From assembly GCA_030530845.1 (NCBI GenBank), contig JAUMUE010000010.1:2192-44796 (forward strand): a stretch of 42,605 nt of DNA, read 5' to 3'. Of the stretch, positions 13,857 through 22,440 are shown piece after piece. Under the pieces are notes generated by a model, which saw only the letters and a program-made list of their open reading frames with translations, was not told where the DNA came from and searched no databases. Made by a program: the position numbers and the translations under genes. Source of the stretch: Limosilactobacillus sp. GTDB lineage: Bacteria > Bacillota > Bacilli > Lactobacillales > Lactobacillaceae. How positions within the stretch are numbered: the stretch's first letter is position 1; every line of letters begins with the position of its first letter.

Positions 13857-15076
13857 TAATAATCTCCTTTCAGTTCAAAGACGTGGCTGCCTGGTGCATC
13901 TACCGAGAGTTGATCGGCGCGGTTTGTCAGGAGCCAGTAAACATTATTGTAGTTGTGATCGGTAATTTTTCTTTCGCCCCAGCCGTCTGTGATGATGACG
14001 ACCAGTGAGCGCTTTGATATTTTTTGGTCTTGCATGAAATCAAATACGGCCTGGAAGCTGGTACCACCGCCACCGATACGCTCATATTTAATCCGTGCAC
14101 CCGGCTTGACCTTTTGCCCTTGTTCATGGACGGCGGCGTCAAAGGAGTAAATCGTCAACGGGATCTTGAGCATACGGTTCATTTCACTAATGTGTGTCAG
14201 TGTCGTCCCCAACTCGTCTTCGGTGATCGAACCGGAATTGTCGACGAAGATGGTGATTTCTGGAACCAGACGTGCGACTTTCCCTGGCAGGTCCATCCGC
14301 ATTGGTTGACGGCGATTAAAACGGGCGTGAGTGTCACGTTGCCCCCGAGCGATCTTGCCCATTTCCCGCCGAAGCAAGAGTTTCCACATCTCAGTAGTAC
14401 CGCCAGAATTTGCACTCACACCGCTCACACTGCTGCCAGGAATTGTCCCCCGGTCTTTGTATGGTGTGCTCTTAGTGGCGTTGTAGATCAACTTCTGGAA
14501 GCTCATCTGCCGGATCCGCGAATTCCGCTGAGCCTTGGCAGAAGATTGCCATTGGTCGTGAGATTCATGCGCCGGCTGGTTTTTAGCCTTGCCGTCACCC
14601 TGCTTGGCCATCGTGGAACGTAACTTCTGCTTTTCCTCGCCTGACAGGTTTTCCAAGATATTCAGGTAAACCTGTGAGTCCTGGAACTCCTTGAAATCTG
14701 CGTCAATGTATCGTTCCGCCCATTCCAGCGAGAAAGTCCCAGGCGCATCCTCTGATAATCCCTGGTTGACTGCGACGTCGGTGGCAATGTTGACCAAGTC
14801 CTGATCGGGGTGGTCATCATAGCGGAGCGGGTGGCGCCACGCAATGTGGAGGGCGTTATGTTCCAAGAGGAGTATCGCGTCGTCATCACGGAGCTTGGCG
14901 AATTCGTTCGGGTTGATTTTGAGGCAAATCTCGTTGTCGACCCATACAAGACCAGTCGCTGCCTCAAATTCTGTATCAAACTTGCGGGGCAAGAAGAGCA
15001 GGATTTCACCCAAGAAACGCTTCTCACGCAGGATTTGGGAGACCAGGTAGGACAGTCGCGCTTGTTGATTGGCCAT
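13856..15076 (-). CDS. VWA-domain protein with N-terminal metallopeptidase-like region (DUF2201 type)
   Basis: 406-aa partner of the preceding MoxR ATPase. The N-terminal part carries an E72-H73-x3-H77 pattern (LEHNALHIAWRH), as in the metallopeptidase-like domain of VWA_2/DUF2201 proteins. A low-complexity linker (about 145-190) follows. The C-terminal von Willebrand A domain has the metal site D279-x-S281-x-S283 (VDNSGS), the Thr in GGGGTSFQ and ITDGWGE. MoxR-VWA pairs act like chelatase or chaperone machines that remodel a target complex. It overlaps the MoxR stop by one base at its start and the 99-aa gene by one base at its end. The target is unknown. Confidence 0.88.
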   Translation of the reverse strand: MANQQARLSYLVSQILREKRFLGEILLFLPRKFDTEFEAATGLVWVDNEICLKINPNEFAKLRDDDAILLLEHNALHIAWRHPLRYDDHPDQDLVNIATDVAVNQGLSEDAPGTFSLEWAERYIDADFKEFQDSQVYLNILENLSGEEKQKLRSTMAKQGDGKAKNQPAHESHDQWQSSAKAQRNSRIRQMSFQKLIYNATKSTPYKDRGTIPGSSVSGVSANSGGTTEMWKLLLRREMGKIARGQRDTHARFNRRQPMRMDLPGKVARLVPEITIFVDNSGSITEDELGTTLTHISEMNRMLKIPLTIYSFDAAVHEQGQKVKPGARIKYERIGGGGTSFQAVFDFMQDQKISKRSLVVIITDGWGERKITDHNYNNVYWLLTNRADQLSVDAPGSHVFELKGDY

Positions 15077-16218
15077 TATTTCTGGTCCCCGCGGGTGGCG
15101 ATAACTGCCAAGTAGTTGTACAGTGCGACTACTTCTTCAGCGTCGTTATTGTACATTCTCTCCAGGGCAGGCAGGCCACTGATGGTGATTGCGACTGCCA
15201 TTTGACCATCTGGCTGAACTTCCTTGAGCAGGTCATGGAAGAGTTTGGCGTTTTTGGCATCGTCCAGTAATTCGTGGTCATTTTTAAGCCAATCTTGGAG
15301 TGCGATTACCTTGCTAGCTTCGTCAAACTCCTGGAAAGTAGCGATTGGGTCATCGGACGACAAAATTGCTTCGATATCAGATTCGCTTCCAGAAGTGTTA
15401 AAAAATTCCGCAAATGACGTTCCGACTTCCATTCCGAGGTCACCACAGGCCAATTCAGCCACCAGTTCACGGCGCAGAGTCTTTGGCACACCTTCTAATT
15501 GGTCGAAGTTAGTGGCGACACGTTCCCATGCCCGGGGAGTTGGGTGGAGATCATCTGCACCCTGTGACTTCATCGACAAACATTCGGGGTGCTTCGTCAG
15601 GTAGTCAATCACGAGCGGGTTGATTTGTGGTTGCCGGTTCTTGGCCCATTCCAGCCATTCAGCAGCCGATGTCTCCATCACCATGCGGACAGTCCGGTCA
15701 CGGATTGCGTCATCCCCGGCCGTAACGTCGTAATCAGTGTCTTCAAAGCCGGTCATGGAGCTATCAGGGTTTTCCGCGATGATAATCTTGACCGTGTCAG
15801 GCAACTGGATACTGTTGATTTGGCGCTGTAGAACCAGGTTCATCAGTTCGCTTTGCACGGCCTGGGTTCCCCGGTTGAATTCGTCCAGGAACCAGATGAT
15901 GCTTTGGTCTGGGTTTTCTTCGGCGGTCTTGATGATATCGACCAGGGTTTGTGAGTACCCAAATTGGACGTTAGCGAGCCGCCCGTAATTCTTCGTTTCC
16001 ACGAAAGAATCGCTGGTCAGAGGTGGCACCGGGATTGCCAGGTCACCCTTTTCACTCAAGCTGACCACCGTGGTGAATAACTTTGCTCCTTCTTTTTTGG
16101 CGATTTCTTGCACGAGCGCTGACTTACCGATCCCGGCCTCCCCGACGATATTTGGTACATTTCCCGCACGCAAAACCAGTGGTACAGCGGTCAATAATTG
16201 TTGGTATGTGAGTGCCAT
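15076..16218 (-). CDS. MoxR-type AAA+ ATPase
   Basis: 380-aa AAA+ ATPase. Walker A is G26-x4-G-K-S33 (GEAGIGKS), Walker B is IIWFLDEFNRG (D112-E113), and an arginine-rich sensor region (AIRDRTVRMVM) follows. This is the MoxR clade that pairs with VWA proteins. GGAGGAATT precedes the ATG. Gene order ATPase-VWA-small protein with one-base overlaps indicates a tightly coupled machine. The C-terminal ~150 residues include an acidic segment (SGSESDIEAILSSDD) and are helical. The process served in this organism cannot be told. Confidence 0.9.
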   Translation of the reverse strand: MALTYQQLLTAVPLVLRAGNVPNIVGEAGIGKSALVQEIAKKEGAKLFTTVVSLSEKGDLAIPVPPLTSDSFVETKNYGRLANVQFGYSQTLVDIIKTAEENPDQSIIWFLDEFNRGTQAVQSELMNLVLQRQINSIQLPDTVKIIIAENPDSSMTGFEDTDYDVTAGDDAIRDRTVRMVMETSAAEWLEWAKNRQPQINPLVIDYLTKHPECLSMKSQGADDLHPTPRAWERVATNFDQLEGVPKTLRRELVAELACGDLGMEVGTSFAEFFNTSGSESDIEAILSSDDPIATFQEFDEASKVIALQDWLKNDHELLDDAKNAKLFHDLLKEVQPDGQMAVAITISGLPALERMYNNDAEEVVALYNYLAVIATRGDQK

Positions 16219-16283
16219 GTAATTCCTCCTCAGTTGAAATAGATAAAATTTGTTCTATGCTTATAAAAAGTGTGGTGTTAAAA

Positions 16284-16628
16284 ATGATTAAAATTGACAG
16301 AATCTACGCTAAACCGGCCGATTTAAACGGGGTCCGGATCTTAGTCGACAGAGTGTGGCCCCGCGGAGTCTCAAAGGCCAGCGCCCACCTCGATTACTGG
16401 ATGAAAGACGTTGCCCCCACTACCGAACTGCGGAAGTGGTTTGCTCATGATCCCGCCAAGTATGCGGAGTTCCGGGACCGCTATCGTGAAGAATTGAAAA
16501 CTAACCCTGCCCTCGATGAACTCAAGGACGTGGTCAAAGCCAATCCTGATAGGCCCATCATACTCTTATATGGCGCAAAAGACACAGCTCACAACCATGC
16601 GCTCGTCTTGCAGGAAGTCTTAGAATAA
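16284..16628 (+). CDS. DUF488 family protein
   Basis: 115-aa protein with the family pattern RIYAKPADLNGVRILVDRVWPRGVSK, LDYWMKDVAPTTELRKWFAHDP and ILLYGAKDTAHNHALVL. DUF488 proteins are small cytoplasmic proteins of unsettled function. The start at 16284 gives the family's usual N-terminus (MIKIDRIYAKP), though the ribosome binding site (GTGGTG) is weak. An ATG at 16257 is possible but poorly supported. It diverges from the MoxR operon. Confidence 0.88.
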   Translation: MIKIDRIYAKPADLNGVRILVDRVWPRGVSKASAHLDYWMKDVAPTTELRKWFAHDPAKYAEFRDRYREELKTNPALDELKDVVKANPDRPIILLYGAKDTAHNHALVLQEVLE

Positions 16629-16631
16629 AAC

Positions 16632-16676
16632 AAGGGTGGCGCGAGATTGGTCGTACCACCCTTATTTTATTTTTTT
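16632..16676. terminator. Intrinsic terminator
   Basis: AAGGGTGG (16632-16639) pairs with CCACCCTT (16656-16663), followed by a long T-rich tract on the plus strand and TTGTTTTATT on the minus strand. It lies between convergent genes. Confidence 0.8.
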
Positions 16677-16987
16677 AATTCAGCGAGGCCTTGTTGTAAA
16701 ACATCATCGTCGACGGTCACGGTCAAGAAGCGTTGCAGAGGCGTTTCGCTGTGACGGTCCTTAAAGGCCATTGGTTCGGCAGCCAAGATCACGACTGTCA
16801 GGTTATTTTCCGTCAGCATCAATTGGCCAGGAGCGGTGAACTTGCCCTTGGTGTGCTTACCCGTCCGCCAAGTGTGCACCTTTGCATCCCCGTTTTGGTC
16901 AAACTTTAATTGATACTTACCATCCGCGTCAGGTTCGACAGGGATTCCGGTAAATTTCTGAACATCATACTTATCTTTTTTGCCCAT
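16667..16987 (-). CDS. Hypothetical protein, 106 aa
   Basis: Small soluble protein without a recognised family. A basic start (MGKKDKYDVQKF) precedes a beta-rich pattern (KYQLKFDQNGDAKVHTW, GQLMLTENNLTVVILAAEPM, RFLTVTVDDDVL). ATG 16987 is chosen because AAGGTGG lies 7 nt upstream. It is a single gene, convergent with the DUF488 gene and divergent from nnrE. Confidence 0.75.
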   Translation of the reverse strand: MGKKDKYDVQKFTGIPVEPDADGKYQLKFDQNGDAKVHTWRTGKHTKGKFTAPGQLMLTENNLTVVILAAEPMAFKDRHSETPLQRFLTVTVDDDVLQQGLAELKK

Positions 16988-17106
16988 TTTTATACCACCT
17001 TTTATTTCCAACAACCAGTTTACCGATTTTTTATTAAGTTGTCACACAACAATTATGTTACAAAGCGTGGTATTTTATAATTATCTTCAACAAGGAGATC
17101 ATATCA

Positions 17107-17742
17107 ATGAAACAAGAAGCAATCACAGCAGAAGAAATGCGCCACTACGACTCGTACACCATCAACACGATTGGGGTTCCATCCCTGGTCTTGATGGAAC
17201 GGGCTTCACTGGCGGTGAGAGACGAAATTCTGAACGGCTACCCGATCGCATTAAAGCACGTGGTTGTGGTCGCCGGGAGCGGAAATAACGGCGGTGACGG
17301 ACTCGACATTGCCCGCCTCCTCCACATCGCAGGTGTCAAAGTCACGATCTTAAACGTCGGTAATCCGGACCACGCGTCTGATGAGCACAAGGTCCAAGAC
17401 AAGATCTGCCAATACTACCAAATTCCGCAAACGACTGACCTGACGATTCTGCGTGACGCCACCTTGATTGTCGACGCCATGTTTGGGATTGGGATCGACC
17501 GGGAAATTACAGGTAACTATGCCGCTGCAATTGAGGCGATCAACGCTACTGACGCGGTCGTGATCGCAGTCGACATGCCATCCGGGATCAACACCGACAC
17601 TGGTGAGGTGATGGGCGTCGCGGTCAAGGCCACGGCCACCGTCACCTTCGCATTCAACAAGGTCGGCTTAACCACCGGCGCAGGCAAGGAATTCGCCGGA
17701 CGCGTGATTATTGCTGATGATATGGGAACATACAAAGTTTAA
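17107..17742 (+). CDS. nnrE: NAD(P)H-hydrate epimerase (YjeF N-terminal domain)
   Basis: Epimerises damaged (R)-NAD(P)H hydrates to the S form for the ADP-dependent dehydratase. The 211-aa protein is the stand-alone epimerase domain: GSGNNGGDGLDIARLL (about 58-73), LIVDAMFGIGIDR (122-134) and AVDMPSGINTDTGE. The kinase-like dehydratase domain found fused in E. coli YjeF is absent, so NnrD must be encoded elsewhere. CAAGGAGAT precedes the ATG. It is followed after 13 bp by a flavin nitroreductase, probably in the same transcript. Both deal with nicotinamide cofactor redox or damage. Confidence 0.95.
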   Translation: MKQEAITAEEMRHYDSYTINTIGVPSLVLMERASLAVRDEILNGYPIALKHVVVVAGSGNNGGDGLDIARLLHIAGVKVTILNVGNPDHASDEHKVQDKICQYYQIPQTTDLTILRDATLIVDAMFGIGIDREITGNYAAAIEAINATDAVVIAVDMPSGINTDTGEVMGVAVKATATVTFAFNKVGLTTGAGKEFAGRVIIADDMGTYKV

Positions 17743-17755
17743 GTGAGGTAATACT

Positions 17756-18511
17756 ATGTTTGAAAATGACACAATTACTAATCAACTCCACCACCGCTCA
17801 ATTCGGGCATTCAAGGATCAAACATTAGACAAGGACCAATTAGAAACGCTCTACCAGGTTGCGAGTCACACTTCATCCAGCATGTTCTTGCAACAATTCT
17901 CCATCATCCACGTGACTGATGAAAACTTGCGGGAAAAGATACGGGAAATTTGCCACCAACCATACGTCGGCGCAAACGGTGACCTCTTCATCTTCGTCGC
18001 TGACCTCTACCGCAACCAACAAATCCGTGCCCACGAAGGAAACGACGCCGGACGCCTGAAGAACACCGACGTCTACTTCCAAGCCACCCAGGACACGATC
18101 CTGGCAGTGCAAAACTTCTTGAACGCCGCTGAAAGCATGGGCCTCGGTGGTGTCGTCCTTGGTTCTATCAACAACGATCCAAAAGCATTGATCAAGGTGC
18201 TCGACCTGCCAAAGATGACGATGCCAATTCTCGGCCTGCAAATTGGTGTGCCGGACCAAGAACCACAATTGAAGCCACGGCTGCCACTCGGTTTAAGAGT
18301 CTTTGAAAACCACTACAACCATGACGTCGACTTCGACAAGCTGGCCGAATACGACAAGGAAGTGGAAACCTACTACGACCTGCGTGATACCAACAAACGG
18401 ATTGACTCATTCAGCATGCAAATTAACGGAAAGAAGCTCAACAACCACGAGTCCACGCGTGACGAAATTTCTGACGCAATCAAGGAACAAGGTTTGGCAC
18501 AAGACTTCTAG
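17756..18511 (+). CDS. NADPH-dependent flavin oxidoreductase / nitroreductase (NfrA type)
   Basis: 251-aa FMN-dependent oxidoreductase of the FRP/NfrA branch. It starts with HHRSIRAFKDQTL, the FMN phosphate-binding Arg pattern, has SSSMFLQQFSII near residue 40, AESMGLGGVVLGSINNDP (about 124-141) and the GLQIGVPDQEPQLKPRLP segment. It reduces flavins, nitro compounds or quinones with NAD(P)H in the cytoplasm. GAGGTAATACT precedes the ATG, and the gene is joined to nnrE. A strong terminator follows. Physiological acceptor is unknown. Confidence 0.92.
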   Translation: MFENDTITNQLHHRSIRAFKDQTLDKDQLETLYQVASHTSSSMFLQQFSIIHVTDENLREKIREICHQPYVGANGDLFIFVADLYRNQQIRAHEGNDAGRLKNTDVYFQATQDTILAVQNFLNAAESMGLGGVVLGSINNDPKALIKVLDLPKMTMPILGLQIGVPDQEPQLKPRLPLGLRVFENHYNHDVDFDKLAEYDKEVETYYDLRDTNKRIDSFSMQINGKKLNNHESTRDEISDAIKEQGLAQDF

Positions 18512-18515
18512 CATA

Positions 18516-18552
18516 AAAAAGCGCTATGGAACAGCATTCCATAGCGCTTTTT
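18516..18552. terminator. Bidirectional intrinsic terminator
   Basis: Perfect 16-bp stem (18516-18531 with 18537-18552), 5-nt loop CAGCA, T-runs on both strands, between the convergent nitroreductase and hisS genes. Confidence 0.92.
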
Positions 18553-18554
18553 AA

Positions 18555-19832
18555 TTACTTGAGGTATTTTGCTGGGTCGGCAAGGAAGTCATCAACTTTA
18601 ACGTCAACAGCATCCTTGGTAGCAGCGTTCTTCAATTGGAATTGGCCTTCGCTCACTTCACGATCACCAAAGACGGCGAAGTACTTCGCGTTACGACGGA
18701 AGGCTTCCTTGATTTGCTTACCAACCTTCACACCACTGTAGTCCTTGTCGGCGATGATGCCTTGTTGGCGAATCTTGTTGAGGACTTCAAAGGCGAGTGC
18801 ATCCCCGGTCTCGTCTGCACTAGCGAGGAAGAGGTCAACAGAATCTTCTGGTGCGAATTCTGGGTTTTCTTCTTGGAGCAAGATCATCAGACGTTCAACA
18901 CCCATACCGAAACCGATACCCCCTTCTTCAGGGCCACCGAGTTGGGAAATCAAGCCGTTGTAGCGACCACCGGCACAGACAGTTGTGTAACCACCGCCGA
19001 ATGCTGGGGAGTTGGACATGATTTCAAAGATGGTGTGATTGTAGTAGTCCAAACCACGGACCATGTTGCTGTCGATTTCGTATTCAATTCCTAACTTCTT
19101 CAGCAATGCTTGTACTTGGTCAAAGTATGATTGTGATTCTTCGTCGAGGTATTCGAGAATTGAAGGAGCGCCGGCAACGATCTTCTTGTCGCCTTCATCC
19201 TTACTATCAAGGACACGGAGCGGGTTCTTGTAGAGACGTTCTTGGGAATCCTTGCTCAATTCGTCGTAGTGTGGTTTCAAGTAGTTGATCAAAGCTTCAC
19301 GGTAGTCTTCACGAACTTGCTTGTTACCGAGGGTGTTGATCACTAACTTAACGCCTGGCACACCGAACTTCTTGAAGAGGTTCATGGCCATTGAGATAAC
19401 TTCAACATCAATTTGTGGTGATTCGTTGTTCAGCGCTTCAACCCCGATTTGGTGGAATTCACGTTGACGGCCTGATTGTGGACGTTCGTATCTGAACATT
19501 GGTCCCATGTAGTAAACCTTGTATGGCTTTGGATATTCTGGACCGTAGAGCTTGTTTTCAACGTATGCACGGACAACTCCGGCAGTACCTTCAGGACGAA
19601 GAGCGATGTGACGGTCACCCTTGTCGTTAAAGTCGTACATTTCCTTTTCCACGATGTCAGAAGTGTCACCCACGTTACGTGAGAAGACATTGTAATCTTC
19701 AAACATTGGCGTGCGGATTTCGCGGTAACCAAATTGCTTGAAGACCTCACGTGCGTTTGATTCAACCTTTTCCCATAAACCAGTCGTACCTGGAAGCAGG
19801 TCGGCCGTTCCTTTAGGCTTTTGATATTCCAT
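18555..19832 (-). CDS. hisS: Histidyl-tRNA synthetase
   Basis: Class II synthetase charging tRNA-His. The 425-aa protein shows motif 1 region FEDYNVFSRNVGDTSDIVEKEMY, motif 2 MFRYERPQSGRQREFHQIGVE, the histidine A box RGLDYYNHTIFEI and motif 3 GFGMGVERLMILL, then the anticodon-binding domain with SGVKVGKQIKEA. The start at 19832 (MEYQKPKGTADLLPG) has AAAGGAG upstream; the ATG at 19850 precedes that site. A T-box leader controls it. The aspS gene that often follows hisS in Firmicutes is absent here; a terminator follows directly. Confidence 0.97.
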   Translation of the reverse strand: MEYQKPKGTADLLPGTTGLWEKVESNAREVFKQFGYREIRTPMFEDYNVFSRNVGDTSDIVEKEMYDFNDKGDRHIALRPEGTAGVVRAYVENKLYGPEYPKPYKVYYMGPMFRYERPQSGRQREFHQIGVEALNNESPQIDVEVISMAMNLFKKFGVPGVKLVINTLGNKQVREDYREALINYLKPHYDELSKDSQERLYKNPLRVLDSKDEGDKKIVAGAPSILEYLDEESQSYFDQVQALLKKLGIEYEIDSNMVRGLDYYNHTIFEIMSNSPAFGGGYTTVCAGGRYNGLISQLGGPEEGGIGFGMGVERLMILLQEENPEFAPEDSVDLFLASADETGDALAFEVLNKIRQQGIIADKDYSGVKVGKQIKEAFRRNAKYFAVFGDREVSEGQFQLKNAATKDAVDVKVDDFLADPAKYLK

Positions 19833-19852
19833 AATAATTACTCCTTTCAAAA

Positions 19853-20108
19853 GAAAAACCCTCTAAGGATCATACCTTAGAGGGTGATTTAATCACTGTC
19901 CCACCTCTGTTCACAGCAACCTCACAGCTACTGCCTCAGGAAGTTAGATAACTTCGCGACGATAACGGGTCAACCGGAGTCGGCTACTAGATTTCACCGG
20001 CTCAGCTAGGTAGAGGTGGAGTCACAGACGCGACTAGCTCTCAGCACCGCTAGCTCTCTGTCATGGTGCGCCTGCTTTTGTTCTACTTCATTGCTATTAA
20101 TTAGCTCA
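19853..20108 (-). promoter_or_regulatory. T-box leader of hisS (His-tRNA responsive)
   Basis: On the minus strand the leader has an AGAGAG-containing stem I, a candidate CAC (His) specifier at 20018-20016, a T-box sequence AGGTGGGACAGTG (19906-19894) and a leader terminator (19885-19875 with 19868-19858, then TTTTT). The T-box sequence departs from the usual TGGNACCGCG in its last bases but keeps the TGGNAC core that contacts the tRNA end. Confidence 0.85.
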
Positions 20109-20114
20109 TGAGTG

Positions 20115-20123
20115 ATTTTACCA
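20115..20123 (-). promoter_or_regulatory. Probable extended -10 promoter for hisS leader
   Basis: The minus strand reads TGGTAAAAT, an extended -10 element, about 7 nt ahead of the likely T-box start. No good -35 hexamer was seen. Confidence 0.4.
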
Positions 20124-20146
20124 TAAACCACCATGTTTGGGTAATG

Positions 20147-21331
20147 TTATTTACTGAGCACCTTGGTCTTTTTCAGACGGTTCATGTAAATCGTCACGAT
20201 CGCAAGAGTGACAGTCATCAGGACGAAGACGGAAATGAACAGATCGTTGTAATTTCCTTGATCGATCACGAATCCACCATAGAGCGGACCGATTGCACGA
20301 CCGATCGACATCGTAATATTGAGCATCCCCTGGTAGTGTCCAGTTTCGTCCGCGGTGGTCAGCTGGGCAATCCAGGCTGGCAGTCCCGCGAAACTGGCCA
20401 TTTCACCAATCGTCAACACCGTAAAGTCGATCGCAAAGGCCCAGATGGTGTTTGCGAAAATCAGCAAGAGGAAGGAGCTGGCAAAAATCAGCAGCCCAAT
20501 CATGATCTGTGTCGACAGCTTGACGTATGGGGAGAGCTTGTTGATGAGGGGTTGCCCGATGATAATCAGGATCCCGTTGAGCGTCCACAGCAGACTGTAG
20601 GCGTAAAATGGGATGCCCTGGCTCGTCATGTGGACCGCCATCACGCTTTCCCAGAGTGAGTAGCTCAGGTGGACGGTGACGTAATTGATCAAGATCAGCC
20701 AGATGAAGGCGATGATCTTGCGGTGACTTCCGGCGCCCCGTGCTTGTTTGACCGCGGCCTTGCGTTCTGTGACTGGCACGCGGACGTTCAAGGTAAAGAT
20801 CACGACCAGAGTCAGGAGGCCATAGAAGATCGAGCCGACCGCAAAGACCAGCACGACACTAATTGGCAACAAGACACCGACAGCTAACGTCCCGATCACG
20901 ACCCCAATGTTGAAGGCCATGTAAATGTAGTTGAACACGTAACGTGAGCTGAAGTGCTTGACCAGCGAACCGTATGAGTTGATCACGGTCATGTTGATCC
21001 CGTCACCGAAACTGTTCATCATCATTAAGAGCGCGAACCATGGCCAGCTGTGTTGGAAAATCAGCGCCACGATCGCGCAGGTGGAGATGACCACCCCGAC
21101 GACAGCCGTCTTGTACTGGTCCCAATGGTCAAACATCCATCCACCAGCATAATTGCCGGCCATCATACAAATTGAAATAAAGAGCATTACTACCCCCGCC
21201 GTTGTCAGCGTCTCGTGAAGGTAGTTGTGTACATACATTGTGGTCAATGGCCATAAAAACGCAGCCCCGGTGTTATTCAGCAAACTTGCCAGAGCAACCC
21301 ATTTAAGCTTGACCTGCTTCTGCGTTGTCAT
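20147..21331 (-). CDS. MFS transporter, DHA1-like
   Basis: 394-aa protein with about twelve hydrophobic helices in two halves joined by a basic loop (TERKAAVKQARGAGSHRK, near 190-207). The loop 2-3 motif appears as GGWMFDHWDQYKT, and the second half has GQPLINKLSPYVK. This is typical of drug or metabolite exporters of the major facilitator superfamily; the substrate cannot be read from sequence. The 206-aa membrane gene lies 25 bp upstream on the same strand and may be co-transcribed. It ends within 30 bp of the hisS promoter with no clear terminator of its own. Confidence 0.88.
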   Translation of the reverse strand: MTTQKQVKLKWVALASLLNNTGAAFLWPLTTMYVHNYLHETLTTAGVVMLFISICMMAGNYAGGWMFDHWDQYKTAVVGVVISTCAIVALIFQHSWPWFALLMMMNSFGDGINMTVINSYGSLVKHFSSRYVFNYIYMAFNIGVVIGTLAVGVLLPISVVLVFAVGSIFYGLLTLVVIFTLNVRVPVTERKAAVKQARGAGSHRKIIAFIWLILINYVTVHLSYSLWESVMAVHMTSQGIPFYAYSLLWTLNGILIIIGQPLINKLSPYVKLSTQIMIGLLIFASSFLLLIFANTIWAFAIDFTVLTIGEMASFAGLPAWIAQLTTADETGHYQGMLNITMSIGRAIGPLYGGFVIDQGNYNDLFISVFVLMTVTLAIVTIYMNRLKKTKVLSK

Positions 21332-21356
21332 TTTTTCACCTCAGTTAGAGTCAACT

Positions 21357-21977
21357 TTAGTGTTCAGATACCATATCGGATGATGGGACCCGTAATAATG
21401 TGTAAGTGAATGCATCCCGGTTTGCACGTAAACCAAGTCCATTCAAGACGGTATTCTTGTAGTGAACAGTCATTTCAGCAGCGAATGCTTGTCCTGTCGC
21501 ACTGTTTTCCTTCGCTAACTTCGCCCTGCTCCAAGGGAGTGTGCTAGCTTCAAGCGGAATCACACGGTCGCCATCAGCAACTGATCCAAATCGTGAATTA
21601 GTCGTGATCTTGTTGCCTTCAGCCCAGTAAGTGTATGAAATAACTGGACGTGAGCCGTTCTTACTCCGTTCAGCTTCGACATAGTAGTAATTGTCCTTGC
21701 TGTTGTGGAGTTGCAGTGGCTTGTACTTTGTGGAAATGTAGGTTTGATTATTGTTTTTAATATCCACGTGGCGGAAGAAAGTGAGGTAAGACATGCCCCC
21801 AAGCCAAACCAAAGCTACTACCAGAAGTCCGACGTAGCGCCAGAACAACTTGGCAGAAAAAGCCTTCTTCGTCTTTGCAATCAGCATCAATTGTTGGACA
21901 CGAATGTAGTGAATAGTCCAGCAGAGAAAGGCTACTGCGCAAATCCACACAATCCATCCTAACCAATTCCATGTCAT
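21357..21977 (-). CDS. Conserved membrane protein, 206 aa (lactobacillar family)
   Basis: Two N-terminal transmembrane helices (about residues 4-24 and 46-68) separated by a short basic loop, then an extracytoplasmic domain of ~135 residues with many Tyr and Thr (STKYKPLQLHNSKDNYYYVEAE). The layout resembles an uncharacterised lactobacillar family known as LVIS_2131; this assignment is from memory and unverified. No catalytic motif is visible. It may be co-transcribed with the MFS gene downstream. Confidence 0.65.
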   Translation of the reverse strand: MTWNWLGWIVWICAVAFLCWTIHYIRVQQLMLIAKTKKAFSAKLFWRYVGLLVVALVWLGGMSYLTFFRHVDIKNNNQTYISTKYKPLQLHNSKDNYYYVEAERSKNGSRPVISYTYWAEGNKITTNSRFGSVADGDRVIPLEASTLPWSRAKLAKENSATGQAFAAEMTVHYKNTVLNGLGLRANRDAFTYTLLRVPSSDMVSEH

Positions 21978-22207
21978 AATAAAATCTCCATTTCTCTAGT
22001 CACAATCTTATACTTTGATTATCACACAAAAAGCTAATTCTGTCCTATTATTTCGTTTCATTTTTTATTAAGAAGTAAGCGTTATACTTAAGATACAGCG
22101 TTTTTTGTGCTAAACTAAGTACGTGTCAAAACGAGAGTAATTTTTACAAATGAAATTATGGCATATGAGAAATGGTAGTTACCTGATTACTGAGGAGGCT
22201 CAGATTT

Positions 22208-22393
22208 ATGGAAAATATGAGTGAGTTGGCTCAACAATTGATTCAATTTGAGCGTGATCATGACATGAATGATAATGAAGTGGCGTTAGGTAGTCACCTG
22301 ACTGTAGAACGCATTCACGACATTAAATGTTCAAACTCAGCTGCAAACGCAGAAGAAGTTGAATTACTGCAAAGATTCATGCAAAGCAAGTAA
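22208..22393 (+). CDS. Small protein, 61 aa, HTH-like (possibly LBP_cg2779-like)
   Basis: Short acidic protein with a pattern close to a truncated Xre-type helix-turn-helix (AQQLIQFERDHDMNDNEVALGSHLTVERIHDIK). GGAGG lies 11 nt before the ATG. It recalls a small conserved lactobacillar family, but without a search this remains tentative. It is single and convergent with the LacI-type gene across a strong terminator. Confidence 0.65.
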   Translation: MENMSELAQQLIQFERDHDMNDNEVALGSHLTVERIHDIKCSNSAANAEEVELLQRFMQSK

Positions 22394-22400
22394 TTACAAT

Positions 22401-22440
22401 AAAGGAGCCGCAACAGGCAGAGATGTTGCGGCTCCTTTTA
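22401..22440. terminator. Bidirectional intrinsic terminator
   Basis: Perfect 15-bp stem (22401-22415 with 22424-22438) and T-rich flanks between convergent genes. The 3' arm overlaps the stop region of the LacI-type gene. Confidence 0.9.

Noticed and set aside
14024-14623. 199-aa plus-strand ORF across the VWA gene
   Set aside because: It is antisense to a well-supported coding sequence with DxSxS and EHxxxH motifs, has no ribosome binding site and gives a Cys/His/Pro-rich translation typical of a shadow frame.
18555-20108. Loss of aspS after hisS read as a deletion
   Set aside because: A clean terminator follows hisS and no aspS remnant is visible; absence is common enough among lactobacilli that no event can be claimed from one window.
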